Part shown: piece after piece, positions 1 to 7,520 of the stretch
Layout: each line of letters opens with the position of its first letter
Numbering within the stretch: position 1 is the stretch's first letter
Assembly: GCA_022768185.1 (NCBI GenBank)
Contig: JALEMS010000014.1
Coordinates: forward strand, 1 to 55,282
DNA: 55,282 nt
Origin: Clostridiales bacterium
Lineage (GTDB): Bacteria; Bacillota; Clostridia; Oscillospirales; Oscillospiraceae
Direction: 5' to 3'
Program-made: the position numbers and the translations under genes
The notes under the pieces: generated by a model
What the model was told of the DNA's origin: nothing
Seen by the model: the letters and a program-made list of their open reading frames with translations, nothing else
Databases searched by the model: none

Positions 1-109
1 CGCCGATCTCGATATCGTCAGGGTGCGGGCCGATGAAGAGATACCGCCGATACGCCTCCAGCTTCACCGCGGGCACGGCGAATTTCAGGGCAAGGCGGGT
101 CAGGCTCAT
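1..109 (-). CDS. PIG-L family deacetylase, N-terminal fragment
   Basis: Only the first 36 codons are in the window; the gene runs off the left edge. The visible protein ends in FIGPHPDDIEIG, the hallmark HPDD-x-E zinc-binding motif of PIG-L/LmbE deacetylases, which remove N-acetyl groups from amino sugars or related small molecules using a metal held by His and Asp. The ATG at 109-107 overlaps the TGA of the upstream sugar transporter in an ATGA arrangement, so the two are probably translationally coupled. A transporter plus deacetylase pair suggests uptake and deacetylation of an N-acetylated glycoside, but the substrate cannot be read from the sequence. Family assignment is firm; the exact reaction is not. 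Confidence 0.85.
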   Translation of the reverse strand, partial: MSLTRLALKFAVPAVKLEAYRRYLFIGPHPDDIEIG

Positions 110-1587
110 TGCTGCGCCTCCCGCACCTGAAGCTCAACGCATATGCGCTCATACTCTTCCTCGTCAAGCCTGTACTTCTTGATGTACAGCAGGTAGGAGA
201 CGAACATCAGCGCGCAGGGCAGAATCGTCATGCACAGCAGCAGTCCCGCCGTCTGCCCATGCTGGACGCCCGCGAGCACCGCGTCGATCTGGCTGAGCTT
301 ATCCGCCTCGGTGATAGCGCCGAGTGAGCAACTCTGCTCCAGCGCGGATATCTTGTTCGTAAAGCCCGTGACGCCGAAGATAAGATAGCTTGCGGAGGTT
401 ATCGCAACGGTCAGCGCCGAGGCAAGCTTCGTCGTGAACGGGCGCAGAGAGGCAATTATCGCCTCGTCGCGGTTGCCGGTGAGCAGTTCGTTATACTCGA
501 CGGTGTTGATGATGGAGATCATCATTATCAGATAATAGCAGTACTGCCCGAAGTTTGCGAGCATGTAGCCGCCGGTGATGAAGATGAATTTCACGGTTCC
601 GGCGCTCATCACAAGCCCCGGCGCGAGCATGAGCACGTAGCCCACGGTCGAGATTATCATCATCAGCCCCATGAGCTTTTTGCGCTTTATACGGCGCGAT
701 ATTGCGGGGTAGAAAATCATCAGGAAGCCCGTCGCCGCGAGGCCGACCGTCGAGAACAGCGAATACAGCCCGCCCTCGTAGCCGAAGTCGAAGTATATGT
801 ACGTCGAGCCGAGGCCGCCGACAACGATGCCGTTGCCTATCTGCTGGATAAGGAATATCAGCGCTATCCACATGAGCTGGTCGTTATGCGTGAAGGTGCT
901 GAATATCTTTTTGAGGCTGATGGGAGGCGCGGCCTCGCGCAGATCGTCTCTGCGCTCGCGTACGCCGAAAATCGTGAAGCACAGAAACGTCGGGGCAATT
1001 ATCGCAATTGCGAGCGCGACTACGCCGTAGGCAGTCGCCGTGCTGCCGCCGATCGCGTTCTTGCCGGTTGTGAATATCGGGATGAGCATACCGGCGAGCG
1101 CGCCGCCGATGCCGGCGAACAGCGTCGCGCGGGAGGTGAACTGGTTGCGGGCGTTCGCATCGGAGCTGAGCGCGGGAACCATGCCCCAATAGGAAATATC
1201 GTGCATGGTGTAGGTGATGCTGTACATGAAGTACATCACGCCGAAGAACCACACGAAGCTCCAGCCCTGAAGCTTCGTATTGAAGAACAGGTACACGACC
1301 ACCGACGTTGTGACGATGCCGATCACGAGCCATGGCTTGAACTTGCCCCAGCGGGTGCGGGTACGCTCGATGATATTGCCCATGATGGGGTCGTTCAGCG
1401 CGTCGAACACGCGAGCACCGACCATTATCGCGCTTATCGCCGCAAGCTGTGCCGCAGTGAGCGCGCGGGTGAACAGCACGTAGGTGAGCAGATAGCTGGT
1501 GACAAGGTTATACACCATGTCGCGGCCGATCGTGCCGAGCGGGAACATTATAAGGTTTTTCTTACGCTGTTTGATATCCTCTTCCAT
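106..1587 (-). CDS. MFS transporter of the GPH (glycoside-pentoside-hexuronide) cation symporter family
   Basis: A 493-residue inner-membrane protein with about twelve hydrophobic segments. The N-terminal half has the GPH features ARVFDALNDPIMGN and RTRTRWGKFKPW, the conserved Asp/Arg-rich loop of MelB-type sugar symporters. It should import a glycoside together with a cation. The start was set at the ATG at 1587-1585: GGAGAG lies 7 nt before it, whereas the ATG six codons upstream has no ribosome-binding site. A promoter candidate lies at 1632-1660. It overlaps the downstream deacetylase gene by four bases. The sugar cannot be predicted. Confidence 0.9.
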   Translation of the reverse strand: MEEDIKQRKKNLIMFPLGTIGRDMVYNLVTSYLLTYVLFTRALTAAQLAAISAIMVGARVFDALNDPIMGNIIERTRTRWGKFKPWLVIGIVTTSVVVYLFFNTKLQGWSFVWFFGVMYFMYSITYTMHDISYWGMVPALSSDANARNQFTSRATLFAGIGGALAGMLIPIFTTGKNAIGGSTATAYGVVALAIAIIAPTFLCFTIFGVRERRDDLREAAPPISLKKIFSTFTHNDQLMWIALIFLIQQIGNGIVVGGLGSTYIYFDFGYEGGLYSLFSTVGLAATGFLMIFYPAISRRIKRKKLMGLMMIISTVGYVLMLAPGLVMSAGTVKFIFITGGYMLANFGQYCYYLIMMISIINTVEYNELLTGNRDEAIIASLRPFTTKLASALTVAITSASYLIFGVTGFTNKISALEQSCSLGAITEADKLSQIDAVLAGVQHGQTAGLLLCMTILPCALMFVSYLLYIKKYRLDEEEYERICVELQVREAQQ

Positions 1588-1631
1588 TCTTTTCTCTCCG
1601 TTCATTCAATTTTTCCGAGACAATTTATTCT

Positions 1632-1660
1632 ATTTTAACAGCATCAGCCCGCATTGGCAA
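1632..1660 (-). promoter_or_regulatory. Promoter candidate for the sugar transporter operon
   Basis: On the minus strand a TTGCCA -35 box (1655-1660) is separated by 17 nt from a TAAAAT -10 box (1632-1637), about 45 nt upstream of the transporter start. It sits just after the asd terminator, which fits independent transcription. Confidence 0.5.
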
Positions 1661-1670
1661 GGGCAAATAG

Positions 1671-1717
1671 AAAATCCGGCACGGGTGCCCCATAAACTAT
1701 GGAGCGTCCGTGCCGGA
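1671..1717 (-). terminator. Rho-independent terminator of asd
   Basis: Perfect 10-bp arms TCCGGCACGG (1675-1684) and CCGTGCCGGA (1708-1717). On the minus strand, downstream of the asd stop, the stem is followed by TTTTC. Confidence 0.8.
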
Positions 1718-1726
1718 GCTTCGCCG

Positions 1727-2722
1727 TCACATAAACAGCCGCATTATTTTCACCGCGTTCAGCGCCGCGCCGCGGAGTATCTGATCCCCACAGCACCACA
1801 GCGTCAGGCCGCGCTCGTCGGTCAGATCCTCGCGCAAGCGCCCGACCCACACCGTGTCCTGCCCGCTGACGTCCACCGGCGTCGGGTAGCTCCGCCCGGA
1901 GATGTCGCGCGCAACGCGGCAGCCGGGGAACGCGTCTATCGCGTCCGCCGCCTCCTGCGGAGTGATCTTTCTTTCGGTGCGCAGTGTCAGCGCTATCGAG
2001 TGCGAACGCAGGACGGGCACGCGCACACAGGTGCAGTTCACCCGCAGTTCCGGACTGTGCAGGATGCGTCGCCCCTCATTCTGCATCTTCATTTCCTCGT
2101 CGGTATAGCCGTTCGGCTGCTCCGCGCCGATAAACGGGATGACGTTGCAGGCGATCTGCGCCGGGAACACATGACTCTCCGCGCTCCTGCCCGCCGCGAC
2201 GTCCGCCGTCTGGCGCATCAGCTCCGTCAGTCCCTCCTGCCCTGCACCGGAGACAGCCTGATACGTACACGCGGTCATCGTCTCTATCCTCGACAGCCGG
2301 TTGAGGGGAGCGGCGGCCATGAGCGCGATTATCGTGGAGCAGTTCGGGTTTGCGATTATGCCGTGATGCGAAAACGCGTCCGCGCCGTTTATCTCCGGCA
2401 CGACGAGGGGCACGTCGTCCATAAGGCGGAACGCGGAGCTGTTATCGATAAACACCGCGCCGCTCTCGGCTATCGCAGGCACAAAAAGCCGCGCGACTGC
2501 GTTCTTCGCCGCACCCAGCACAAAGTCTGCGCCGATGAAGCTGTTCCCCGTCGCCTCGCGCACTGTCACAGGCTCGCCGTGGAATTCTATCGTGCTTCCC
2601 GCGCTGCGCGCACTGCCCAGCGGCACAAGCTCCGCCGGGATACCGCCTGCCTCTATCAGCCGGATCATCTCCCGCCCGACCACTCCCGTCGAGCCAAGCA
2701 CCGCAATGCGGTAATTTTTCAT
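1727..2722 (-). CDS. asd: Aspartate-semialdehyde dehydrogenase
   Basis: 331 residues, the usual family length. The enzyme reduces aspartyl-phosphate to aspartate semialdehyde with NADPH, the branch point to lysine/diaminopimelate, threonine and methionine. The N-terminal Rossmann motif GSTGVVGREM and the active-site segment NPNCSTI with the catalytic Cys are both present, followed by the conserved YQAVSGAG. The start at 2722 is preceded by GAGGTGG at 5-nt spacing. It is a single-gene transcript with its own terminator at 1671-1717, divergent from the ACT-domain gene. Confidence 0.95.
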   Translation of the reverse strand: MKNYRIAVLGSTGVVGREMIRLIEAGGIPAELVPLGSARSAGSTIEFHGEPVTVREATGNSFIGADFVLGAAKNAVARLFVPAIAESGAVFIDNSSAFRLMDDVPLVVPEINGADAFSHHGIIANPNCSTIIALMAAAPLNRLSRIETMTACTYQAVSGAGQEGLTELMRQTADVAAGRSAESHVFPAQIACNVIPFIGAEQPNGYTDEEMKMQNEGRRILHSPELRVNCTCVRVPVLRSHSIALTLRTERKITPQEAADAIDAFPGCRVARDISGRSYPTPVDVSGQDTVWVGRLREDLTDERGLTLWCCGDQILRGAALNAVKIMRLFM

Positions 2723-2754
2723 GATGCCACCTCTTAATTTTTGTTAAAATATGT

Positions 2755-2792
2755 GTCCGCGCGTTAAAAGCGCTTGTATAATTAACGCGGAC
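2755..2792. promoter_or_regulatory. Inverted repeat in the asd/ACT divergent spacer
   Basis: GTCCGCGCGTTAA (2755-2767) faces TTAACGCGGAC (2782-2792), pairing except for a two-base insertion, and a TATAAT (2777-2782) lies at its inner edge. The position between divergent genes suggests an operator, but no regulator can be named and no good -35 box accompanies the TATAAT. Confidence 0.35.
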
Positions 2793-2834
2793 AGTGTATC
2801 ATATATATACTGAAAAATACAGGAGAATATGATC

Positions 2835-3272
2835 ATGCTTGAAAATTATCTTCTTATACATAAGGACATCCTTCCGGACTATTATGAAAAAGTGCTCGCC
2901 GTGCGGCGTATGCTTGAAAACGGGAAGGAAAAGGACGTGAGCCACGCGGTGAAGCTGGCGGGCATCTCGCGCAGTACCTACTACAAATACAAGGACTATA
3001 TCCTTGAGCCGACGGAGCTGGACAGCGGGCGCAAGGCCGTGCTTTCGATGCTGCTCGACCACGAGCCGGGCGTTCTCAGCACCCTGCTCACCCGCATATC
3101 CGAGGCGGGCGGCAGCGTACTCACGATCAACCAGAACATGCCGATACACGGCAAGGCCAGCGTCACGATCGGTCTTGACGTGAGCGAGATGAACGCGGGC
3201 ACCGGCGAGCTGGTGGAGGCCGTTGCCTCCGTCCCCGGCGTCGATAACGCGCGGCTCGTTGCAATAGAATAA
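2835..3272 (+). CDS. ACT domain-containing protein (UPF0735/PheB-like)
   Basis: 145 residues. The N-terminal half contains a short helix-turn-helix-like stretch (KLAGISRSTYYKYKD), and the C-terminal half is an ACT domain (GVLSTLLTRISEAGGSVLTINQ...), the amino-acid-binding fold seen in regulators of amino acid metabolism. This is the layout of the PheB/UPF0735 family of Firmicutes. I chose the second ATG at 2835 because AGGAG (2821-2825) lies 9 nt before it but only 3 nt before the first ATG at 2829. It stands divergent from asd, which fits an amino-acid-related role. The ligand and any DNA target are unknown. Confidence 0.85.
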   Translation: MLENYLLIHKDILPDYYEKVLAVRRMLENGKEKDVSHAVKLAGISRSTYYKYKDYILEPTELDSGRKAVLSMLLDHEPGVLSTLLTRISEAGGSVLTINQNMPIHGKASVTIGLDVSEMNAGTGELVEAVASVPGVDNARLVAIE

Positions 3273-3308
3273 AATTTTGAGAATAGAATATAGAAAAGGG
3301 GAACAAAC

Positions 3309-4625
3309 ATGGGACTTATTAAAGCAGTAACCGGCGCGGCAGGCGGCGTGATGGCCGACCAGTGGAAGGAATACTTCTACTGCGACTCCCTGCCTGAAAA
3401 CGTTCTGGCCGCGCGCGGATACAAGCGCGCCTCCGGCCGTTCCTCCAACCGCGGCAGCGACAACATCATCTCCAACGGCTCCATTATCGCAGTGGCCGAC
3501 GGGCAGTGCATGATGATAGTCGAGCATGGCAAGATAGTCGAGCTTTGCGCCGAACCCGGCGAGTTCGTATACGACACCTCGACGGAGCCTTCCATCTTCT
3601 CCGGCAAGCTCGGTGACGCTATTCTCGCCACATTCAAGAACATCGGCAAGCGCTTCACATTCGGCGGCGAAGCCCCGAAGGATCAGCGCGTATATTACTT
3701 CAATACCAAAGAGCTTATAGGTAACAAGTACGGTACGCCCTCCCCCGTCCCGTTCCGCGTGGTGGATCAGGGCGCGGGCATCGACATTGATATCTCCATC
3801 CGCTGCTTCGGCGAATACAGCTACCGCATATCGAACCCGATACTCTTCTACACCAATGTCTGCGGCAACGTATCCGACGCGTTCACACGTGACCGGCTCG
3901 ACAGCCAGCTCAAGACCGAGCTTCTCACCGCGCTTCAGCCCGCGTTCGCAAAGATATCCGACATGGGCATCCGGTACAGCAGTCTGCCCGGCCATACATA
4001 CGAGATGGCGGAGGCGCTCAACGACGTGCTGTCGAATAAATGGCGTGATCTGCGCGGGCTTGAGATAGTCTCCTTCGGCGTGTCGAGCGTGAAGGCCAGC
4101 GAGGAAGACGAGCAGATGCTCAAGGAGATGCAGCAGGCGAAGGCGTACATGAACCCCGGCATGGCGGCGGCAAACCTCGCGCGGGCGCAGGCGAACGCGA
4201 TGCAGGACGCAGCGAAGAACACCAGCGGCGCGGCAGTCGGCTTCATGGGAATGAACATGGCGCAGAACGCCGGCAGCTTTAATCCGCAGAATCTCTATCA
4301 GATTGGCGCACAGCAGCCTCAGCAGGCGCAGGCGGCTTCGTCCGGGAACGCTTGGAAATGCGCCTGCGGCGCGACTGCGACGGGCAATTTCTGCCCGGAG
4401 TGCGGCGCGAAGAAGCCGGAGCCTGCGCAGTCCGGCAGCTGGCGCTGCTCCTGCGGCGCGGTGAACACCGGCAAATTCTGCTCCGAGTGCGGCGCGAAGC
4501 GCCCCGCGGCAGTTATCAGATACAAGTGCAATAAGTGCGGCTGGACTCCCGCCGATCCGGCGAATCCGCCGAAGTTCTGCCCCGAATGCGGCGATCCGTT
4601 CAACGACGGCGATAGTATCGGTTAA
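3309..4625 (+). CDS. SPFH domain / YdjI-like protein with three C-terminal zinc ribbons
   Basis: 438 residues. Residues ~30-270 form an SPFH (band 7-like) domain of the YdjI/virion-core type, with no N-terminal transmembrane segment. A Met/Ala-rich linker (~275-345) leads to three short zinc ribbons: CACG...CPECG, CSCG...CSECG and CNKCG...CPECG. In Bacillus the homologue YdjI works with YdjG and YdjH in a membrane-stress operon with PspA; the two genes downstream here are homologues of those partners. The last five codons and the TAA stop lie inside the left arm of a repeat element (4610-4893), so the natural C-terminus may have been replaced. Several Ile codons are ATA, unlike genes right of 9 kb. 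Confidence 0.85.
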   Translation: MGLIKAVTGAAGGVMADQWKEYFYCDSLPENVLAARGYKRASGRSSNRGSDNIISNGSIIAVADGQCMMIVEHGKIVELCAEPGEFVYDTSTEPSIFSGKLGDAILATFKNIGKRFTFGGEAPKDQRVYYFNTKELIGNKYGTPSPVPFRVVDQGAGIDIDISIRCFGEYSYRISNPILFYTNVCGNVSDAFTRDRLDSQLKTELLTALQPAFAKISDMGIRYSSLPGHTYEMAEALNDVLSNKWRDLRGLEIVSFGVSSVKASEEDEQMLKEMQQAKAYMNPGMAAANLARAQANAMQDAAKNTSGAAVGFMGMNMAQNAGSFNPQNLYQIGAQQPQQAQAASSGNAWKCACGATATGNFCPECGAKKPEPAQSGSWRCSCGAVNTGKFCSECGAKRPAAVIRYKCNKCGWTPADPANPPKFCPECGDPFNDGDSIG

Positions 4626-4893
4626 CAAGGGAAGACACGCCTGACAGTGCGTCTTTTCGGCGCTTTTTGCTCTTTTCGTCTTGAAGGGCGGCAGCCCGTC
4701 TGCGCCTCAAAAAGCAAAAATCACTCGAAAATCCATCTCTGTCAGGTGCGCAGCAGTTTTGACGGAGCATAAATGTGGCCAGACGATGAAAAGGCCGCTG
4801 AGAATACTTGCTGTATTGTCAAGGACTTTGAAGAAGTATGGGCGCATTTATGCCCGCCAAAACCGTGTTTCCCCTTGTCAACCGATACTATCG
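4610..4893. repeat. 284-bp MITE-like element with ~30-bp terminal inverted repeats
   Basis: The left arm 4610-4639 and right arm 4864-4893 are inverted copies with three mismatches over 30 bp. Each begins with the palindrome CGATAGTATCG and continues GGTT(A/G)ACAAGGG then a purine-rich ACACG end. Inside are nested inverted repeats, CCTGACAG against CTGTCAGG and GCATAAATG against CATTTATGC. No transposase or convincing ORF is present. It fills the whole 300-base gap between the SPFH and zinc-ribbon genes and supplies the stop codon of the former. No clear target-site duplication is visible. The arm sequence recurs at 8652-8678. Confidence 0.7.
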
Positions 4894-4926
4894 TCGGCTG
4901 AGTAATACGCTAAAAGGAGCTATGCC

Positions 4927-5985
4927 ATGGCCACACAGGTAACAAATTATCAGTGCCCGGCCTGCACAGGGCCGCTGCACTACGTCGGCGAGAGCGGTAT
5001 GCTCGAATGTGACTACTGCGGCAGCAAGTACACCGCCGCCGAGATTGAGTCGCTGTACGCGGAAAAGGAGAAGTCCGCCGCCGAGGCAAAGTCCGCGGAC
5101 TCCGGCTGGGGCGACGAGGTCGAGGACATGCGCGCCTACTCCTGCCCCTCCTGCGGCGCGGAGCTTATCTGCAACGCAACGACCGCCGCAACAAGCTGCC
5201 CCTACTGCGGGAACCCGACGGTTGTCCCCGCGCAGTTCCGCGGTACGCTCAAGCCGGATTACATCATTCCCTTCAAGCTCGGCAGGGACGCGGCCGTCGC
5301 CGCGCTCAAGCGGCACTATAAGAAGAAGCCACTCCTGCCGCGCGCCTTCTCCGAACAGAATCACCTAGAAGAGGTTCAGGGCGTTTACGTCCCCTTCTGG
5401 CTGTACGACGGCGAGGGCGATGTGGACGCGGAATTTGAAGCGACCAGCTCATCGAGCTATCAGGAGGGAAAATTCCTCGTCACCGAGACACGGCATTTCC
5501 ACGTTGAGCGCAGCGGAAGCGTCAGCTTCGAGCGCGTCCCGGTGGACGCCTCGACGAAGATGCCGGACGAATATATGGACTCCATCGAGCCGTACGACTA
5601 CGACGAACTGCGCCCCTTCTCGACCGCCTACCTCCCCGGCTATCTGGCCGACAGTTACGACGTCGGCGCGGAGGAGAGCGCAGGCCGCGCGGACGCCCGG
5701 TGCCGCGAAAGCTGCATACAGGCGATATCCGGCACTGTTCTCGGCTATGACAGCTGTGTCCCCATCTCCGCCGACGTCCGGCTGCACAATCGCCGCGTCA
5801 AATACGCGATGATGCCCGTCTGGATGCTGCACACGAAGTGGAACGGCAAGGACTATCTTTTCTCCATGAACGGCCAGACCGGCAAGCTGACCGGTGATCT
5901 GCCGGTGTCGATGGGCAGGTTCTGGGCGTGGTTCGCGGGCATCTTCGTGCCGCTCGCCGGCGTGATGATGCTGCTGTTTGTGTAG
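4927..5985 (+). CDS. TFIIB-type zinc-ribbon membrane protein (YdjG-like)
   Basis: 352 residues. Two zinc ribbons lie in the first ~100 residues (CPACTG...CDYCG and CPSCG...CPYCG). A globular middle carries the family's GVYVPFWLYDG motif, and a single C-terminal transmembrane helix (WAWFAGIFVPLAGVMMLLFV) anchors the protein. It resembles YdjG of Bacillus, which with YdjH recruits PspA and YdjI to stressed membranes. AAAGGAG precedes the ATG. It is 11 nt upstream of the TPM-domain gene, so the two are clearly cotranscribed, whereas a repeat element separates it from the SPFH gene. The function is inferred from family and context only. Confidence 0.85.
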   Translation: MATQVTNYQCPACTGPLHYVGESGMLECDYCGSKYTAAEIESLYAEKEKSAAEAKSADSGWGDEVEDMRAYSCPSCGAELICNATTAATSCPYCGNPTVVPAQFRGTLKPDYIIPFKLGRDAAVAALKRHYKKKPLLPRAFSEQNHLEEVQGVYVPFWLYDGEGDVDAEFEATSSSSYQEGKFLVTETRHFHVERSGSVSFERVPVDASTKMPDEYMDSIEPYDYDELRPFSTAYLPGYLADSYDVGAEESAGRADARCRESCIQAISGTVLGYDSCVPISADVRLHNRRVKYAMMPVWMLHTKWNGKDYLFSMNGQTGKLTGDLPVSMGRFWAWFAGIFVPLAGVMMLLFV

Positions 5986-5996
5986 GAGGAGGGGAC

Positions 5997-6893
5997 ATGA
6001 AAAAAATCTTATCTCCCGTCCTCGCCGTCCTGCTGCTCATAATCTGTCTGTCGGTCCCCGCGTTTGCGGACGCACAGCTCAATCATGTCACCGACGAAGC
6101 AGGTATTCTGTACGATTCCGACATTGCCGCGCTTGAGGAGCGCGCCGCCGCGGTTTCCGAACAGTACGACTGCGGCGTGTACATCGTCACAGTCGAGGAC
6201 TTCACGGATTATTCCGACACCTACTATGTGAAAGGTTTCGGAGAGGAGCTGTTCAGCAGCTACGACCTCGGCCTTGGGGACGACAATTGCGGCATCCTTC
6301 TCATTCTCAGCATGGCCGAGCGTGATTACGGTTTGGTGGCGCACGGCGATTTTGCAAACGCCGCCTTCACCGACTACGGCAAGGACGCGCTTGCGGAATA
6401 TTTTCTGGACGATTTCCGCAATGACGACTGGTATCAGGGCTTCGCCGACTACATAGACGGCTGTGAAGAATTCATGCGCCGCGCCGCCGACGTCCAGCCC
6501 GTAGACATCTGGGACGAAAGCCCGGATGACGGCGATTACAGCGACGGCTACGACAGCGATTATGATTACGACTACACTGCCCCCGGCTTCTTCTGGCGGC
6601 TGACGCATACGGTTCCTCCGCTCGGCTGGCTGATAATCCTCGGCATCCCGGCGCTCATCGCGCTGACCGTATGCCTGTGCATGAAGCGCGGCATGAAAAC
6701 CGCCGTGAGCAGCGGCAATGCGAACCTGTACATCCACCCCGACGGCGTCCGGCTCACGCGCCAGAACGACATCTACACGCACACCACCGTGACTCGTACG
6801 CAGAATGTGCCCGACGACAACCACAATAACAGCGGCGGCGGTGGAACCACCGTCAACTCCGGCGGCTTCTCAAGCTCGCACGGCAAGTTCTGA
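5997..6893 (+). CDS. TPM domain-containing membrane protein (YdjH-like)
   Basis: 298 residues. A signal peptide (residues 1-24, ending PAFA) precedes a TPM domain (~25-165) with NHVTDEAGILYDSDIAALEERA at its start. An acidic Asp/Tyr-rich linker, a transmembrane helix (~LIILGIPALIALTVCLCM) and a Gly/Ser-rich tail ending SSSHGKF follow, the layout of YdjH/YgcG proteins. The TPM domain would lie outside the membrane and the basic/Gly-rich tail inside. AGGAGGAGG precedes the ATG. It is the last gene of the operon and ends at the terminator 6908-6943. Confidence 0.85.
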   Translation: MKKILSPVLAVLLLIICLSVPAFADAQLNHVTDEAGILYDSDIAALEERAAAVSEQYDCGVYIVTVEDFTDYSDTYYVKGFGEELFSSYDLGLGDDNCGILLILSMAERDYGLVAHGDFANAAFTDYGKDALAEYFLDDFRNDDWYQGFADYIDGCEEFMRRAADVQPVDIWDESPDDGDYSDGYDSDYDYDYTAPGFFWRLTHTVPPLGWLIILGIPALIALTVCLCMKRGMKTAVSSGNANLYIHPDGVRLTRQNDIYTHTTVTRTQNVPDDNHNNSGGGGTTVNSGGFSSSHGKF

Positions 6894-6907
6894 AGTCCAA
6901 TAACAGT

Positions 6908-6943
6908 TCAACCATCCGCCATGTGACGGGTGGTTGATTTTTA
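6908..6943 (+). terminator. Terminator of the ydjI/G/H-like operon
   Basis: TCAACCATCCG (6908-6918) pairs with CGGGTGGTTGA, one position being G-T, followed by TTTTTA. On the other strand there is no U-tract. Confidence 0.75.
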
Positions 6944-6952
6944 TCTTTGCGG

Positions 6953-7519
6953 TCATTCGCCGAAGCGCTTTACCGCGGGCTGATCGGCGTTATGCTCAGC
7001 GATGATCTTCTCCATCCAGATCATATCGTACCAGCGGCCGAATTTATACGCGCAGGCGTGGAACTCGCCCACTGTGGCATAGCCGAGGTGCGCGTGAAAT
7101 TCCGCACTGTTTCGGGTGAGGTATTCGTCCTCCTGCACGGGATAGGCTATGCAGGCGTACAAATTCGTTATGCCCATCCGGCGCAGTTCATCCTCCAGCG
7201 CCGTGTATATCCGCCCGCCGAGGCCGCAGTGCTCCGCCGCGCGGTCGATATACACCGACATCTCACACGCCCAGTCATACGCGGCGCGCGCCTTGAATAC
7301 ACCCGCGTAGGCGTAGCCCTGTATCACCCCGTTCCGCTCTATCACGAGGTATGGATAGCGTTCCAGCGTATGCTCGATGCGGTGTCTGAACTCTTCCAAC
7401 GTCGGGACAGTGTATTCAAAGGTTATCGCCGTATTCTCAACATAGTACGCGTATATCTCCAGCAGGCGCGCCGCGTCCTCAGGACATGCGGTGCGGATCT
7501 TGATGTTTTCAGTGTCCAT
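6953..7519 (-). CDS. GNAT family N-acetyltransferase (phosphinothricin acetyltransferase-like)
   Basis: 188 residues with the PAT/MnaT-type start IRTACPEDAARLLEIYAYYVENTAITFEY and the acetyl-CoA-binding region EMSVYIDRAAEHCGLGGRIYTALE. Members acetylate amino groups of small molecules such as phosphinothricin or methionine analogues. The ATG at 7519 lies 1 nt after the bile salt hydrolase stop (TGATATG), so it is translationally coupled to that gene. A link with amino acids freed by bile-salt deconjugation is only a speculation from context. The C-terminal PAT-typical FHAHLGYATVGEF motif is intact. Confidence 0.9.
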   Translation of the reverse strand: MDTENIKIRTACPEDAARLLEIYAYYVENTAITFEYTVPTLEEFRHRIEHTLERYPYLVIERNGVIQGYAYAGVFKARAAYDWACEMSVYIDRAAEHCGLGGRIYTALEDELRRMGITNLYACIAYPVQEDEYLTRNSAEFHAHLGYATVGEFHACAYKFGRWYDMIWMEKIIAEHNADQPAVKRFGE

Positions 7520-7520
7520 A

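Noticed and set aside
2799..4628. 609-codon open frame on the minus strand
   Set aside because: Antisense to the ACT-domain and SPFH genes, low-complexity composition, no ribosome-binding site.
4681..4905. 74-codon ORF inside the repeat element
   Set aside because: It lies within the inverted-repeat element, runs into its right arm and has no ribosome-binding site or recognisable domain.
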